A stretch of DNA of 64,000 bases from Paenibacillus pedocola (GCF_031599675.1 NZ_CP134223.1:3472001-3536000); one strand, 5' to 3'. Shown: positions 17,806 to 26,873, counted from the first letter of the stretch. The notes: generated by a model not told the origin, from the letters alone. Made by a program: numbers and translations.

Positions 17806-17848
17806 TACGGCCCATAACTTCCCTTAGGAAGCTATAGGCCGTTTTATT
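17806..17848 (+). terminator. Terminator after the small membrane protein gene
   Basis: ACGGCC-ATA-CTTCC pairs with GGAAG-TATA-GGCCGT around a short loop and is followed by TTTATTATTT. Confidence 0.75.
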
Positions 17849-17850
17849 AT

Positions 17851-18540
17851 TTACCAGGACATAACTTTACGGATCCAGGCTATTGCTGCAGGTGTCCATA
17901 CATCCTCCATTGCTGATTGCAGCCAGGCTGCTGCTTCCTCGCGGGAACCTTGAAACGAAGATAGGTTATTAACCTGCATCCAGTGTCCCGCTGTTTCAAA
18001 GGATGTGCTATTCCAGCCGTTAACCTCACCTTCGGCATTAAGCCTTGCTTTCACACCGGAGATAACAATATCCGCTGTTCCTTGCAGCTCAGTGATGGCA
18101 TTGTCAAACGCTGTTTTCTTTTCTTTCGCTTTCATATCTGCAAGAGCACGCAGCTCACGTGTTTCAATACCTTCGTTGTCCCGGATGATTTGCAGGAGTA
18201 CTACTGCTTCTCTGCTGGCTAAGCCGTTGTTGTAACGCTCTTCAATCTCCTGTAAGCTGCCGACTGCAGCAGCGAATGCAGGGAACCATTCCCGCGAGAC
18301 AAGAATCGCTTTTTTCCTGATGAACTTGCCGTAGCCGGCTAATCCTTCTCCCGGGAATCTGGCTCGCCAAGCCCAAGGGTCAAGCTCCGAACCGGTATGC
18401 CAATTCTCTGCCTTGGTCAAACCGTTTACCGAGGGATGCTCTGGTATTAGCTGGGCAAGCGGCAGAATCCCCAGTCTGGCAATAACCCCCGCCATTTCTT
18501 CGAATGTAGTTACAATGCCTTGCTCTTCCACACTCTTCAT
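17851..18540 (-). CDS. AlkZ-like (winged-helix) protein
   Basis: 229-residue soluble protein. It resembles proteins I recall as AlkZ-related, from the pattern WHTGSELDPWAWRARFPGEG (about 48-67), GKFIRKKAILVSREWFPAF and a C-terminal AAIAWIRKVM. AlkZ proteins are DNA glycosylases that act on crosslinked or alkylated bases, but the catalytic motif cannot be confirmed by eye, so enzymatic activity is uncertain. The ATG at 18540 has GGAGG seven bases upstream; a GTG directly before it is less well spaced. It lies 49 bases downstream of the TetR gene in the same direction and may be part of that unit. Confidence 0.55.
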   Translation of the reverse strand: MKSVEEQGIVTTFEEMAGVIARLGILPLAQLIPEHPSVNGLTKAENWHTGSELDPWAWRARFPGEGLAGYGKFIRKKAILVSREWFPAFAAAVGSLQEIEERYNNGLASREAVVLLQIIRDNEGIETRELRALADMKAKEKKTAFDNAITELQGTADIVISGVKARLNAEGEVNGWNSTSFETAGHWMQVNNLSSFQGSREEAAAWLQSAMEDVWTPAAIAWIRKVMSW

Positions 18541-18589
18541 CACGTTTCCTCCCTGCGTTTATTATTCATTGAATTACTCTTTACCACCG

Positions 18590-19165
18590 CTATTCACCGG
18601 ATCGCATGCACCGGATTCCGGCTATAAACGTGTTGATCAGCCGGGTTAAGCTAACCTCCAGATCTAAAGGCATGCCGAAGCCTCCCTGATTCTTGAGGGA
18701 AGCGAATCCGTGCAGGATACTCCTCAGCCCGCGGACTGCATGCAGACCGCCTTCTTCACCAAGCTCATAACCTGCAAGCACATTGATGATTAATGACAAA
18801 ATCTGTCCGCCCGCCTCCTCAAGAGAAGTGTTTCCCTCTTCCGGAGCCCGTAGCGTAGTTTCGTATAGACCCGGATGCTGCCTGGCAAACTCAACATAAG
18901 CTCTACTCATGGCATGAACCGCTGCATCACCGCTGATTCCTTCGATTGAAGCTTCCATAGCCGTTTGGAGCTGCTCCAGCCCGTGGATAGCCAACAGTGT
19001 GCGCAGTTCCTTAAGTCCATTAATGTGATTATACAACGATGGTGAGCGAACGCCCAGCTTGGCCGCAAGTCCTGCCAGCGTCACTTCTGAAATGCCTTGT
19101 TCATCAGCCAATTCCGCCGCTGCAAGTACCAATGTATGCTTATCTAGCCCTGCTCTGGGTGACAT
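18590..19165 (-). CDS. TetR/AcrR family repressor (WHG-type C-terminal domain)
   Basis: 191-residue transcriptional regulator. The N-terminal helix-turn-helix is ISEVTLAGLAAKLGVRSPSLYNHINGLKEL, near residues 19-48. The C-terminal ligand domain (YVEFARQHPGLYETTL, then AVRGLRSILHGFASL) matches the TetR_C_33/WHG family. Its ATG follows the MBL-protein stop with no gap (TAAATG), so the two are coupled. The promoter of this operon carries two palindromes that are good candidate binding sites, implying autorepression. Inducer unknown. Confidence 0.9.
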   Translation of the reverse strand: MSPRAGLDKHTLVLAAAELADEQGISEVTLAGLAAKLGVRSPSLYNHINGLKELRTLLAIHGLEQLQTAMEASIEGISGDAAVHAMSRAYVEFARQHPGLYETTLRAPEEGNTSLEEAGGQILSLIINVLAGYELGEEGGLHAVRGLRSILHGFASLKNQGGFGMPLDLEVSLTRLINTFIAGIRCMRSGE

Positions 19166-19885
19166 TTAATTTCCGGCCTTTCTCAGCGACTGCTGCGCTG
19201 TATTAATGGCCTGCTGCATCGCTACACCAGGTGTTTTTAACAGGTTGCCATGACCGGGTGCGAGAATCGAGGGTGATAATACCAGCAGCTTCTGAGCGCT
19301 CGTAAGAGCTAATTCCTTGTTCCAGGTAGCCATAGCCGGAAAAGGGAATAATGGCACTACTGTACCCGATACAGCCGTCCTCCGGAAGGTCTGGAATGCA
19401 TCTCCGGTAATTAGAGTACCGCTGCGCTGATCCAGGAAGGACATTGATCCCGGGGTATGCCCCGGAGTGCTGACGGCCTGCAGTGACCCAACCTGATCTC
19501 CCTCATGCAAAAGTATATCCGCTTGTGTTTTCAGTTTTTTAGGTACCGACCCTTTAATCGGTGTCTGCGGCTCACCTGGCCGTAAAGAACGGTCACCTCT
19601 CAACAAGGCAGCATCCCGCTCAGAGATGTAGACTTTGGCCTCAGGGAGTCGTCTCTTAAGCTCGTCTAAGGCCCCCACATGATCGCCATGGGCATGAGTC
19701 AGAACAATTCGTGTAATCGGCTTCTGCAGCTTGGCAGCGGCCGCAATAATCCCTTTAGCGCTAAACGGCAACGCCGCATCGATTACAGTAAGTTCTTGTT
19801 CTTCTACAACAAGATAACAATTTACAGGAAAGAAATTCGGCATCCAGGTTAATTGCAATAAATCCCCTGCTTGAGTAACTCTCAT
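19166..19885 (-). CDS. Metallo-beta-lactamase-fold hydrolase
   Basis: 239-residue MBL-fold hydrolase of the glyoxalase II-like group. The metal motif THAHGDHVGALDEL lies near residues 66-79, the second His in GHTPGSMSF, the Asp in LITGDAF and the last His in APGHGN, so the binuclear site is complete. The ATG at 19885 is chosen from GGGAGGGG five bases upstream; an in-frame start at 19912 overlaps an operator palindrome. First gene of the operon with the TetR regulator. Substrate unknown. Confidence 0.9.
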   Translation of the reverse strand: MRVTQAGDLLQLTWMPNFFPVNCYLVVEEQELTVIDAALPFSAKGIIAAAAKLQKPITRIVLTHAHGDHVGALDELKRRLPEAKVYISERDAALLRGDRSLRPGEPQTPIKGSVPKKLKTQADILLHEGDQVGSLQAVSTPGHTPGSMSFLDQRSGTLITGDAFQTFRRTAVSGTVVPLFPFPAMATWNKELALTSAQKLLVLSPSILAPGHGNLLKTPGVAMQQAINTAQQSLRKAGN

Positions 19886-19900
19886 AATTACCCCTCCCAA

Positions 19901-19948
19901 AACTAATGTCATTAGTTACAATATAAACTAACACGATTAGTTTTACAA
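19901..19948 (-). promoter_or_regulatory. Promoter of the MBL-tetR operon with two TetR-type operators
   Basis: On the minus strand a -35 TTGTAA (19943-19948) and -10 TATATT (19920-19925) are spaced 17 bases. One palindrome, AAACTAA-CACGA-TTAGTTT (19925-19943), fills the spacer. A second, AACTAAT-GTC-ATTAGTT (19901-19917), lies just after the -10. Both have perfect 7-base arms sharing AACTAA/TTAGTT, with centres 25 bases apart. This fits repression by the TetR protein encoded in the operon. Confidence 0.8.
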
Positions 19949-19991
19949 GAGGGATTATCCTTGACCTTCATCCGTACTGCATTCTACATAT

Positions 19992-20022
19992 AAAAAAAGC
20001 ATCCCGAAGGATGCTTTTTAAA
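19992..20022. terminator. Bidirectional terminator after pstB
   Basis: AAAAAGCATCC and GGATGCTTTTT pair around CGAA, flanked by A-run and T-run. It ends the minus-strand pst operon 30 bases after pstB. Confidence 0.88.
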
Positions 20023-20050
20023 ATCAATGAGAATGATTCAGTAAAGTGAA

Positions 20051-20824
20051 TCAGCCAAAACGGCCCATAATGTATTCCTGTGTCATTTGATTCTCCGGAT
20101 TACTGAATACCTTTTCTGTCTTGTCATATTCGACAAGTGAACCTAGATAAAAGTACGCAGTGTAATCTGAGATGCGCGCTGCCTGCTGCATGTTGTGCGT
20201 GACGATAACGATTCTAAGCTCTTCCTTAAGTTCCTTGATCAGCTCTTCGACTTTACCTGTAGATACAGGATCAAGTGCCGATGCCGGCTCATCCAGCAGC
20301 AGGATCTGCGGATTAACCGACAATGCGCGGGCGATGCACAGACGCTGCTGCTGTCCGCCTGACAAGGCGAGTGCTGAGTCTTTCAGACGGTCCTTAACCT
20401 CATCCCACAGGGCTGCACGGCGCAGGCTGCTCTCCACAATCTCATCCAGTGCAGCCTTACCTTTGATGCCATGGTATTTCGGGCCGAATGCGATGTTGTC
20501 ATAAATGGATTTATAGAAAGGATTAGGCTTCTGCCAGACCATTCCGATCTTTTGGCGCAGCTTGATAACATCCGTACCGGGTGCATTGATGTCTATACCA
20601 TCAATCCAGATACTCCCTTTCGTTGTTGAACCGGAGATATCATCATTCATCCGGTTTAAGGAACGAAGGAATGTCGATTTGCCGCACCCCGAAGGCCCGA
20701 TCAGCGCTGTAACTGTATTCTGGGCAAAAGGAAGGCTGATCCCCTTTACTGCTTCATACGTTCCGTAAAATATGCTCAGGTTTTCTGTTTGAAATGATTC
20801 CCGCACCGCTGCCGCTGTTCCCAT
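20051..20824 (-). CDS. pstB: Phosphate ABC transporter ATP-binding protein PstB
   Basis: 257-residue cytoplasmic ATPase of the high-affinity phosphate importer. Walker [10 protein letters not shown] is at 43-51, the ABC signature is [15 protein letters not shown], Walker B is ILLLDEPAS and the switch His is in IVIVTHNM. The RSLNRMNDD and MVWQKPNPF stretches are typical of PstB. The ATG has AGGAGG upstream. Last gene of pstSCAB. No phoU follows, as another operon starts after the terminator. Confidence 0.96.
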   Translation of the reverse strand: MGTAAAVRESFQTENLSIFYGTYEAVKGISLPFAQNTVTALIGPSGCGKSTFLRSLNRMNDDISGSTTKGSIWIDGIDINAPGTDVIKLRQKIGMVWQKPNPFYKSIYDNIAFGPKYHGIKGKAALDEIVESSLRRAALWDEVKDRLKDSALALSGGQQQRLCIARALSVNPQILLLDEPASALDPVSTGKVEELIKELKEELRIVIVTHNMQQAARISDYTAYFYLGSLVEYDKTEKVFSNPENQMTQEYIMGRFG

Positions 20825-20860
20825 CTCTTACTCCTCCTATTGATCTCTAATAATTATTGA

Positions 20861-21757
20861 TTAGTTCATTCTTTTGGATGCTGTAAGCTTGCGGTAAATA
20901 AATCTGCCGAAGTAACGGGCAAGCAGGTTAAACAGCAGGACCATAATTACGAGCACCGCCGAGGCTCCGGCAGCGATTTGCATAGCATCCGGGGCCAGAC
21001 CTTCACTGTTAACTTTCCAGATATGCACAGCCAGTGTTTCGGCCGGACGGAACGGGTTAAGCGGTGAGTTCGAATGCAGCGGATTCCAGTCTGAGAAATT
21101 CAGACGCGGGCTGCTCATCCCAGCAGTGAACATAAGTGCCGCCGCTTCCCCGAAAACGCGTCCTGCGGACAGGATCGTTCCGGTGATGATCGTAGGCAGG
21201 GCTACCGGAAGCAATACTGAAGTTACAATTTTCCATTTGGAAAGCCCGAGCGCAAATCCTGCTTCCTTCTGCTGCTTCGGTACGGTGCGGAAAGCCTGCT
21301 CCGTAATCCGCACCATCAGCGGCAGGTTGAAGAATGTCAGGGCTATCGCACCGGAGATCAGTGAGAAGCCAAGATCAAAGTAATTGACGATCAGGAGGAG
21401 GCCGAAAAGACCCACAACAATGGACGGGAATGACGAGAGCACCTCTACGATCAGACGAATGAAACCGGTAATCTTACCGGGACGCGCATATTCCGCCATA
21501 TAGATCCCAGCGCCAAGTCCGAGCGGAACGGTGATGATCAAGGTGAGCACCAGCAAATACAACGAATTGAACAGCTGCGGCCCTACTCCTCCGCCAGCGC
21601 GGATTTTTTGCGGTGCTGAGGTCAAGAAGTCCCAGCTGATATGATTGAGTCCACGGACCAGGATGTAACCCAGCAGTCCAACCAGAATGGCTACAATCAG
21701 CAATGCGAAAAAGACGATAAGCGTAGTGGCAATTTTGTCTGCAGTTCTCGGCTTCAA
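20861..21757 (-). CDS. pstA: Phosphate ABC transporter permease PstA
   Basis: 298-residue membrane permease of the phosphate importer, about six transmembrane segments. PstA features are FNSLYLLVLTLIITVPLGLGAGIYMAEY, LSSFPSIVVGLFGL, and the coupling loop KQQKEAGFALGLSKWKIVTSVLLP. Start is TTG at 21757, overlapping the pstC stop by four bases (TTGA), with AAAGGAG nine bases upstream. Translationally coupled to pstC. Confidence 0.96.
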   Translation of the reverse strand: MKPRTADKIATTLIVFFALLIVAILVGLLGYILVRGLNHISWDFLTSAPQKIRAGGGVGPQLFNSLYLLVLTLIITVPLGLGAGIYMAEYARPGKITGFIRLIVEVLSSFPSIVVGLFGLLLIVNYFDLGFSLISGAIALTFFNLPLMVRITEQAFRTVPKQQKEAGFALGLSKWKIVTSVLLPVALPTIITGTILSAGRVFGEAAALMFTAGMSSPRLNFSDWNPLHSNSPLNPFRPAETLAVHIWKVNSEGLAPDAMQIAAGASAVLVIMVLLFNLLARYFGRFIYRKLTASKRMN

Positions 21758-22656
21758 ATCTTATTTCTCCTTTCGAGCATTCTTACGAGGAGGACGAAGA
21801 TAAACGTCATCAGCATAAGAACCAGCGCCATACTCCATAGCGCGTTATTTTGCGGCGAGCCCATCGTTGTGTTCCCCATGCTGAGCGTAATTACACTGGT
21901 CAATGTGGAAGCCGATTCAAATAGCGAGCGCGGCACGAAAGGCGCATTACCGATTACCATCTGCACAGCCAGGGCTTCACCAAACGCGCGGGCCATCCCC
22001 AGAACTACCCCCGTCATAATGGCCGGCAGTGTAGTCGGAAGAATCACCCGGGAGATTGTCTGCCACCGTGTGGCACCGAGCGCAAATGAGGATTCCTTCA
22101 AATTTTGCGGCAAAGAAGCAAGCGCGTCTGCAGCCACGCTTGTAATGGTCGGAAGAATCATTACCGACAGCACAAGCGCGCCTGCAGCAACCCCGATGCC
22201 CTGGCCGGGAAAGGTGTTCCGCAAAAAGGGAACAATAACACTGAGTCCTACAAAACCGTACACTACGGAAGGTATCCCTGATAGCAGCTCAATTACCGGC
22301 TGCAGCAGCTTCTTCCCCCAGCCCGGAACAATTTCAGTCATGAACAGGGCAGCACATATACTTAGAGGACTTGCAATAAGTGCAGCAAGCAGTGTGACGA
22401 GAAATGAACCGGTAATAAAGGGCAATGCCCCGTAAGAAGGTGTATCCGCTTCAGGAGCCCACTTACTGCCGAACAAGAAATCTGACACCTTCATTTCACC
22501 GCTGATAAAGTTAGCTATCCCTTTAGACGCTACAAAATAGACCATTGATACAATGATCACGATTAGTAACAGCACACAAAAGGACATATAAATACGCCCT
22601 AAAAAGTCTTCAATATGATGTTTTTCAATCCGTGTTTTCTTTGGTTTTACCCGCAA
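21754..22656 (-). CDS. pstC: Phosphate ABC transporter permease PstC
   Basis: 300-residue membrane permease, partner of PstA. Features are LPFITGSFLVTLLAALIASPLSICAALFMTEI, VIELLSGIPSVVYGFVGL and NLKESSFALGATRWQTISRVILP. Start is TTG at 22656 preceded by GAGGGAG. It follows pstS across a 100-base gap with a small hairpin. Confidence 0.96.
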   Translation of the reverse strand: MRVKPKKTRIEKHHIEDFLGRIYMSFCVLLLIVIIVSMVYFVASKGIANFISGEMKVSDFLFGSKWAPEADTPSYGALPFITGSFLVTLLAALIASPLSICAALFMTEIVPGWGKKLLQPVIELLSGIPSVVYGFVGLSVIVPFLRNTFPGQGIGVAAGALVLSVMILPTITSVAADALASLPQNLKESSFALGATRWQTISRVILPTTLPAIMTGVVLGMARAFGEALAVQMVIGNAPFVPRSLFESASTLTSVITLSMGNTTMGSPQNNALWSMALVLMLMTFIFVLLVRMLERRNKI

Positions 22657-22683
22657 GGTGCTCCCTCTTTCTAAAGTGAAAAG

Positions 22684-22706
22684 AGAGGCAGAAGATTTCC
22701 GCCTCT
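22684..22706 (-). other. Hairpin between pstS and pstC
   Basis: AGAGGC and GCCTCT flank GAA/TTC to make a short stem-loop just after pstS. Minus-strand sequence continues CTCTTTTC. It may partly terminate or stabilise transcripts so that PstS is made in excess. Confidence 0.5.
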
Positions 22707-22756
22707 AATCACATGAAGTTCTAATGGATGATATCCAGTGATAAGTGTGTTTTTAA

Positions 22757-23713
22757 TTATTTCGTAGTTACGTTGCCTTCGACATCACGGGAAACCTGCA
22801 TTTGATTTGCCGGGATGTAGCCCAGATCAACAACGTCACCGTTTTGTACTTCGTCAGTAAGCATGTAATCAAGGAATGCTTTTACGGTTTCATTCGGCTC
22901 GCCGTTAGTGTACATGTGCTCATAAGCCCAAACCGGATATTTACCGCTGATTACATTATCTACAGAAGGTTCAACACCGTCATAGTTCAGGGTTTTCACA
23001 GAATCATCAAGGTAGGACAGAGCCAGGTAACCGATAGCTCCCGGAGTTTCACCGATCATTTTCTTAACCGTACCGGAGGAATCCTCTTGCACAGAGCCTT
23101 GAAGATCTTCCGTTTTGGTTCCAAGCGCAAAGTTTTCAAATGTTGCACGGGTACCGGAGCTGCTCGGACGGTTGATGATTTGAATCGCCTGATCTGCACC
23201 GCCTACATCTTTCCAGTTCGTGATTTTTCCTGTGAAAATGTCAACGAGCTGCTGCTTGGTCAAGCTGTCTACGCCTGCATCCGGATTAGATACAGCTGCA
23301 ATAGCCACAACCGCTACCTGATGATCAACCAGTGCTTTTGCTTTTTCAGCATCGGCATCTTTCAGCTTCTCTTCTGCAAACACATCGGAGTTTCCGATAT
23401 CCACTTGTTTCTCAGCAACCTGTGTAAGCCCGGTGCCGCTTCCTCCGCCTTGAACCTGAATGTCAACGCCGTTATTAGCGTCCATGAAGCTTTCTGCTAC
23501 TTGCTCAACGAGCGGCTGCAGAGCTGTAGAGCCCGAAGCCAGAATCGATCCGCTTAATTCACTGCCGCTGCTGCTTTCTGTAGGTGTATTTGTCGCAGCT
23601 GCGTTATTGCCCCCGTTATTAGTTGCCGCATTATTTCCGTTGTTGCCGCATGCCGAAAGTGCCACTACGCTTGTTAATGCCAAAGCCATGATCCACGATT
23701 TTCTGAATTGCAT
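22757..23713 (-). CDS. pstS: Phosphate-binding lipoprotein PstS
   Basis: 318-residue lipoprotein that captures phosphate outside the membrane. Lipobox LSAC with Cys near residue 22, then an Asn/Ala/Thr linker. Phosphate-binding signatures are ILASGSTALQPLVE, VQGGGSGTGLTQV, IGNSDVF and RPSSSGTRATFE. The ATG has AGGAGG upstream. First gene of the pst operon; its upstream region is shared with the divergent LysR gene. I found no clear PhoP box (repeated TTAACA-type hexamers) there. Confidence 0.96.
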   Translation of the reverse strand: MQFRKSWIMALALTSVVALSACGNNGNNAATNNGGNNAAATNTPTESSSGSELSGSILASGSTALQPLVEQVAESFMDANNGVDIQVQGGGSGTGLTQVAEKQVDIGNSDVFAEEKLKDADAEKAKALVDHQVAVVAIAAVSNPDAGVDSLTKQQLVDIFTGKITNWKDVGGADQAIQIINRPSSSGTRATFENFALGTKTEDLQGSVQEDSSGTVKKMIGETPGAIGYLALSYLDDSVKTLNYDGVEPSVDNVISGKYPVWAYEHMYTNGEPNETVKAFLDYMLTDEVQNGDVVDLGYIPANQMQVSRDVEGNVTTK

Positions 23714-24029
23714 TGATTTTGTTCCTCCTAAAGTTTTGTTAGCATATGCATTTTTAATTACTCCGCAAAACTCGCTTCGTAAGCATACACTTAGGTTTTG
23801 TGTGATTGTGCCCCATCGAATCTGCTTCTGACAAAACTCACTTTGGAAGCTTCCTCTATGTTGTCTCTCTGCTTTACTCTTCTTATTCTAGAGCTCGTTC
23901 GTTAGAGAAAAGTCTTGGTTTTGTAAAACGGAAGATAAAAATACTAATAGAAAATGTATATCATTATAGATATAATCTATATTAAAGATATAAAACGAAA
24001 ATTTTTCAGTACACATCTGGGGGAAAGTC
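23714..24029. promoter_or_regulatory. pstS-LysR divergent control region with a 17-base palindrome
   Basis: A 316-base AT-rich gap without a gene. At 23965-23981 TATAGAT-ATA-ATCTATA is a perfect inverted repeat with 7-base arms, 49 bases upstream of the LysR start; it fits the T-N11-A form of LysR sites. Related AGATATA words flank it. No convincing PhoP box was seen. The rest holds nothing I can name. Confidence 0.5.
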
Positions 24030-24926
24030 ATGAATATAACCAAACTACAAATCGTTGTTCTGATAGAAAAATATAAAAAGGTAACGGATGTGGCTTCTGA
24101 AATGGGCTTAAAGCAGCCAACGGTAACCTTTCATATGAAAAGTCTGGAAAGCGAACTGGGAACCTCACTTTTTCAATACCGAAGCGGCCGTGTACTATTG
24201 ACCGATGCTGGACGTGCGCTGTATCAGTATGCCGTAAGGATCGTCTCCCTGGCTGTTGAAGCAGAGCGCAGCGTTAAGCAGTTCTCTTCTCTTACGTCAG
24301 GAAATCTGGAGCTGGAAGCTTCTTATATTCCTGGTACATATGTTTTACCAAAGCTGCTCTCACAATTCATTAATCTGCATCCGGGCATCGATATCTCATT
24401 AAAGGTACAAAGCGACCTTCAATTGCGGGAACGGCTGCGCAGCAGGGAAATCCAGCTGGCAGTGCTGCATCTGGCGGGTAGTGGCGATGACTCTTTTCAT
24501 ACGAAGAGTATGGCTGACGATGAGGTAGTACTAATCTTTGCACCGGGTCATCCTTTTGCACAAACTGCGGAATTGACAGCAGAGCTGCTGGCGCTAGAGC
24601 CGTGGATTCAACATGAGCCAGCTTCTTATTTGGGGGAGACTGCTGAGAAGTGGGCACAGGCTAACGGTGTCCGGTTATGGAATCATGCTGTGGTGAATTC
24701 TCCGGAAGCACATAAAAGGATGGTTAGTGAAGGCGGCTCCGTGGGGTTATTCTCCAAGGCGGGGATCGAAGCGGAGTTGGCGCTGGGAAGTCTGCGATAT
24801 GCCCCCCTTCCGGGCAATCAGGCGGAACAGGGCGGGTTTGTGCTGGCATGGCGAAAAGATCATACGCTGACACCGTTGCAGCAGGCATTTTTAGAGATCG
24901 CCGGGGAAAGTGAGTCCGCAGATTAA
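24030..24926 (+). CDS. LysR family transcriptional regulator
   Basis: 298-residue LysR-type regulator. The N-terminal winged helix contains KVTDVASEMGLKQPTVTFHMKSLESELGTSLF near residues 17-48, followed by RSGRVLLTDAGRAL. The remainder is the periplasmic-binding-like effector domain (LELEASYIPGTYVLPKLLSQF onwards). The ATG has GGGGGA upstream. It is divergent from pstS, though pst operons are normally PhoP-controlled, so its target may be itself or pst. Effector unknown. Confidence 0.9.
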   Translation: MNITKLQIVVLIEKYKKVTDVASEMGLKQPTVTFHMKSLESELGTSLFQYRSGRVLLTDAGRALYQYAVRIVSLAVEAERSVKQFSSLTSGNLELEASYIPGTYVLPKLLSQFINLHPGIDISLKVQSDLQLRERLRSREIQLAVLHLAGSGDDSFHTKSMADDEVVLIFAPGHPFAQTAELTAELLALEPWIQHEPASYLGETAEKWAQANGVRLWNHAVVNSPEAHKRMVSEGGSVGLFSKAGIEAELALGSLRYAPLPGNQAEQGGFVLAWRKDHTLTPLQQAFLEIAGESESAD

Positions 24927-25029
24927 GCAACACATCGTTTATTAACAAACATTTTCTATAAATTATCCAAGTGTAGTCGTTATATTTAATAGCATTAATC
25001 ATTGTAGTTAATATCATTAAATAATAAAA

Positions 25030-25075
25030 ACCGGCATGTCTGCGCTGCTTTATTGAAAGCTCGCTTGATCATGCC
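25030..25075 (-). terminator. Terminator of the methyltransferase gene
   Basis: On the minus strand ACCGGCATGA pairs with TCATGCCGGT-like arms and continues TTTTTA. It lies between the LysR and methyltransferase genes, which converge here, so it may serve both. Confidence 0.65.
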
Positions 25076-25088
25076 GGTCTGTTGTGTT

Positions 25089-25913
25089 TTAGTTTCTCTC
25101 AGCTACCAAGGTAAAGGTCTTGGGAATTCCCTTGTCATACACGTCTGACGACAGGTTCGGCTCTTCTGCCAGCTCACGGATGATAAGTCCGCTCCGTGCT
25201 GCCGCTGTCACAAGCTCCCCTAGTGTCCAGCGCCGCCAATAAACCACACTGTGCTTCTGTTCACTTCCAGGCTCCTGCCCTGTAGCAGGCAGATATTTGG
25301 AATAGGATACCTTCTTCTCCTCCAGGGTCGTGTCGAAATAATCACCGTCTACCTTATGCTTACGCACTTTGGCCGTCGATCCCTTCGAGGTGATCAGCTT
25401 GGTCGTAACCGGATGGAAATCCCGCAGCACGAACCGCCCCCCGGGAGCCAGCAGCTGATAGACCGTGTCCATAAATGGCGTAAGATCGGTAAAATAATGG
25501 ACAATCCCCATCTCGGCAAAAACAAGGTCATATGAGCTATCCAATATTCCTTCTGGCAGCTTCAGAACATCAGACACGATATACGTAAGCTTCACGCCTG
25601 CTTCCTCCGCCAGTTCAGCTGCATAACGAGCGTTGGCTTCAGAGAAATCTGCTACACTCACCTCTGCTCCGAGCAGGCTGAGCGCCACAGCTTTCATGCC
25701 GTTTGAACCCATGAGGTTCATAATCTTTTTCCCGCTAACCTCTCCAAAATAAGCATTCAGCGGAAATAGTCTGCCCTGGGGATCTTTAGCCAGCTTAGCC
25801 GCAGCTTCCCCGGGTGTGCCGAAACGGCTGGTCCAGGCCGCATACGTATCTTCATTCCATGTCTCCTCACTGGAAGAAGGCGCTGCCGGCTGGTTCAAAT
25901 CATGATCATTCAT
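25089..25913 (-). CDS. Class I SAM-dependent methyltransferase
   Basis: 274-residue cytoplasmic methyltransferase. The SAM-binding region reads KIMNLMGSNGMKAVALSLLGAEVSVADFS (about 80-108), with the acidic residue at the end of strand 2 (ADFSEAN). YIVSDVLKLP follows, then DLVFAEMGIVHYFTDLTPFM and PGGRFVLRDFHPV. The glycine-rich loop is unusual (GSNG). ATG at 25913 with AAAGGGG eleven bases upstream. Acceptor unknown. It lies downstream of the EamA carrier gene, possibly cotranscribed (45-base gap). Confidence 0.85.
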   Translation of the reverse strand: MNDHDLNQPAAPSSSEETWNEDTYAAWTSRFGTPGEAAAKLAKDPQGRLFPLNAYFGEVSGKKIMNLMGSNGMKAVALSLLGAEVSVADFSEANARYAAELAEEAGVKLTYIVSDVLKLPEGILDSSYDLVFAEMGIVHYFTDLTPFMDTVYQLLAPGGRFVLRDFHPVTTKLITSKGSTAKVRKHKVDGDYFDTTLEEKKVSYSKYLPATGQEPGSEQKHSVVYWRRWTLGELVTAAARSGLIIRELAEEPNLSSDVYDKGIPKTFTLVAERN

Positions 25914-25958
25914 TATGTTAAATACCCCTTTTATGTGTGAAGTTAGCTGTTCCTCTGC

Positions 25959-26873
25959 TTACGATGCGCTGGGAAGAGAATCTTCTATCCCCAGTGTTTT
26001 TTTGCGTCCTGCATATAAGTAGACAGCCAGTCCGGCCATTACTAGCAAGCCTCCGGTCCATTGAAGTCCGTTCAGCTTCTCTCCGAGCAGCAGGAAAGCC
26101 AGAATACTCGCCCCAACCGGTTCCCCGAGAATATTCATCGAGACTGTTGTAGCCGATACATACTGCATTAGCCAATTAAACAAAATGTGGCCAAAGACCG
26201 TCGGTACCACAGCCAGCAGAACGAAAATCCCCCACTCTTTCGGAGGATAATCAAAGAACGGAATACCGGCCAGCACATTATAAACCGCGAATACAATAGA
26301 TGCGGAGATAAATAAAATTAGGCTGTACAGATATGACGGCATACGGGAAACAAGGCGCTGGCCAACCATCATATGTACCGCAACAGCAGCAGTTCCGCCA
26401 ATGGACAACAGATCACCTTTTACATTATCCGGAGACAGTCCAATATCACCCCAGCCGATAAATACGGTTCCGAAGATCGCAATCCCAAGTCCGGCAATCG
26501 CAGATAGCGTGCTCTTTTCTTTATACAGTACATAGCACCCAATCATAATAAAAACGGGTTCCAGCGCCATTATCATCGTTGAGCTGGCAACGGAAGTGAA
26601 TTTGAGCGAACCCATCCACAGTAAAAAATGCAAGGCGAGCATCATGCCGGAGAATCCGAGCAACAGCCAGTCTTTACGACGCAAGGCAAAAGCTGCTCCA
26701 CTGTAAGGCCGGGCAAACGGCAGCATCAGCAGCGAAGTGAACAACAACCGGTACATGCCTTGAACAGAGGCCGGAGCTGAGGACCATTTAATAAAAATGG
26801 ACGAAAAAGAGATGGCCACAATTCCAATCAGCATTAATAGCGGAACCGGAACGGGCGGTTTTTTAGCATTCAC
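25959..26873 (-). CDS. EamA/DMT-superfamily transporter
   Basis: 304-residue membrane protein of the drug/metabolite transporter superfamily, about ten hydrophobic segments in two EamA repeats. Typical words are FSSIFIKWSSAPASVQGMYRLLF and, at the second repeat, the SIGGTAAVAVHMMVGQRL and AVVPTVFGHILFNWLMQYVS stretches. GEPVGASILAFLLLGE is the usual C-terminal signature. These carriers mostly export amino acids or small metabolites. The ribosome site is weak (AAAGGAC 13 bases upstream). Confidence 0.88.
   Translation of the reverse strand: MNAKKPPVPVPLLMLIGIVAISFSSIFIKWSSAPASVQGMYRLLFTSLLMLPFARPYSGAAFALRRKDWLLLGFSGMMLALHFLLWMGSLKFTSVASSTMIMALEPVFIMIGCYVLYKEKSTLSAIAGLGIAIFGTVFIGWGDIGLSPDNVKGDLLSIGGTAAVAVHMMVGQRLVSRMPSYLYSLILFISASIVFAVYNVLAGIPFFDYPPKEWGIFVLLAVVPTVFGHILFNWLMQYVSATTVSMNILGEPVGASILAFLLLGEKLNGLQWTGGLLVMAGLAVYLYAGRKKTLGIEDSLPSAS

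Noticed and set aside
17794..17808. cre-like AGAAAGCGCTTACG sequence
   Set aside because: It fits the consensus but lies downstream of the small membrane protein gene and next to a terminator, not in a promoter.
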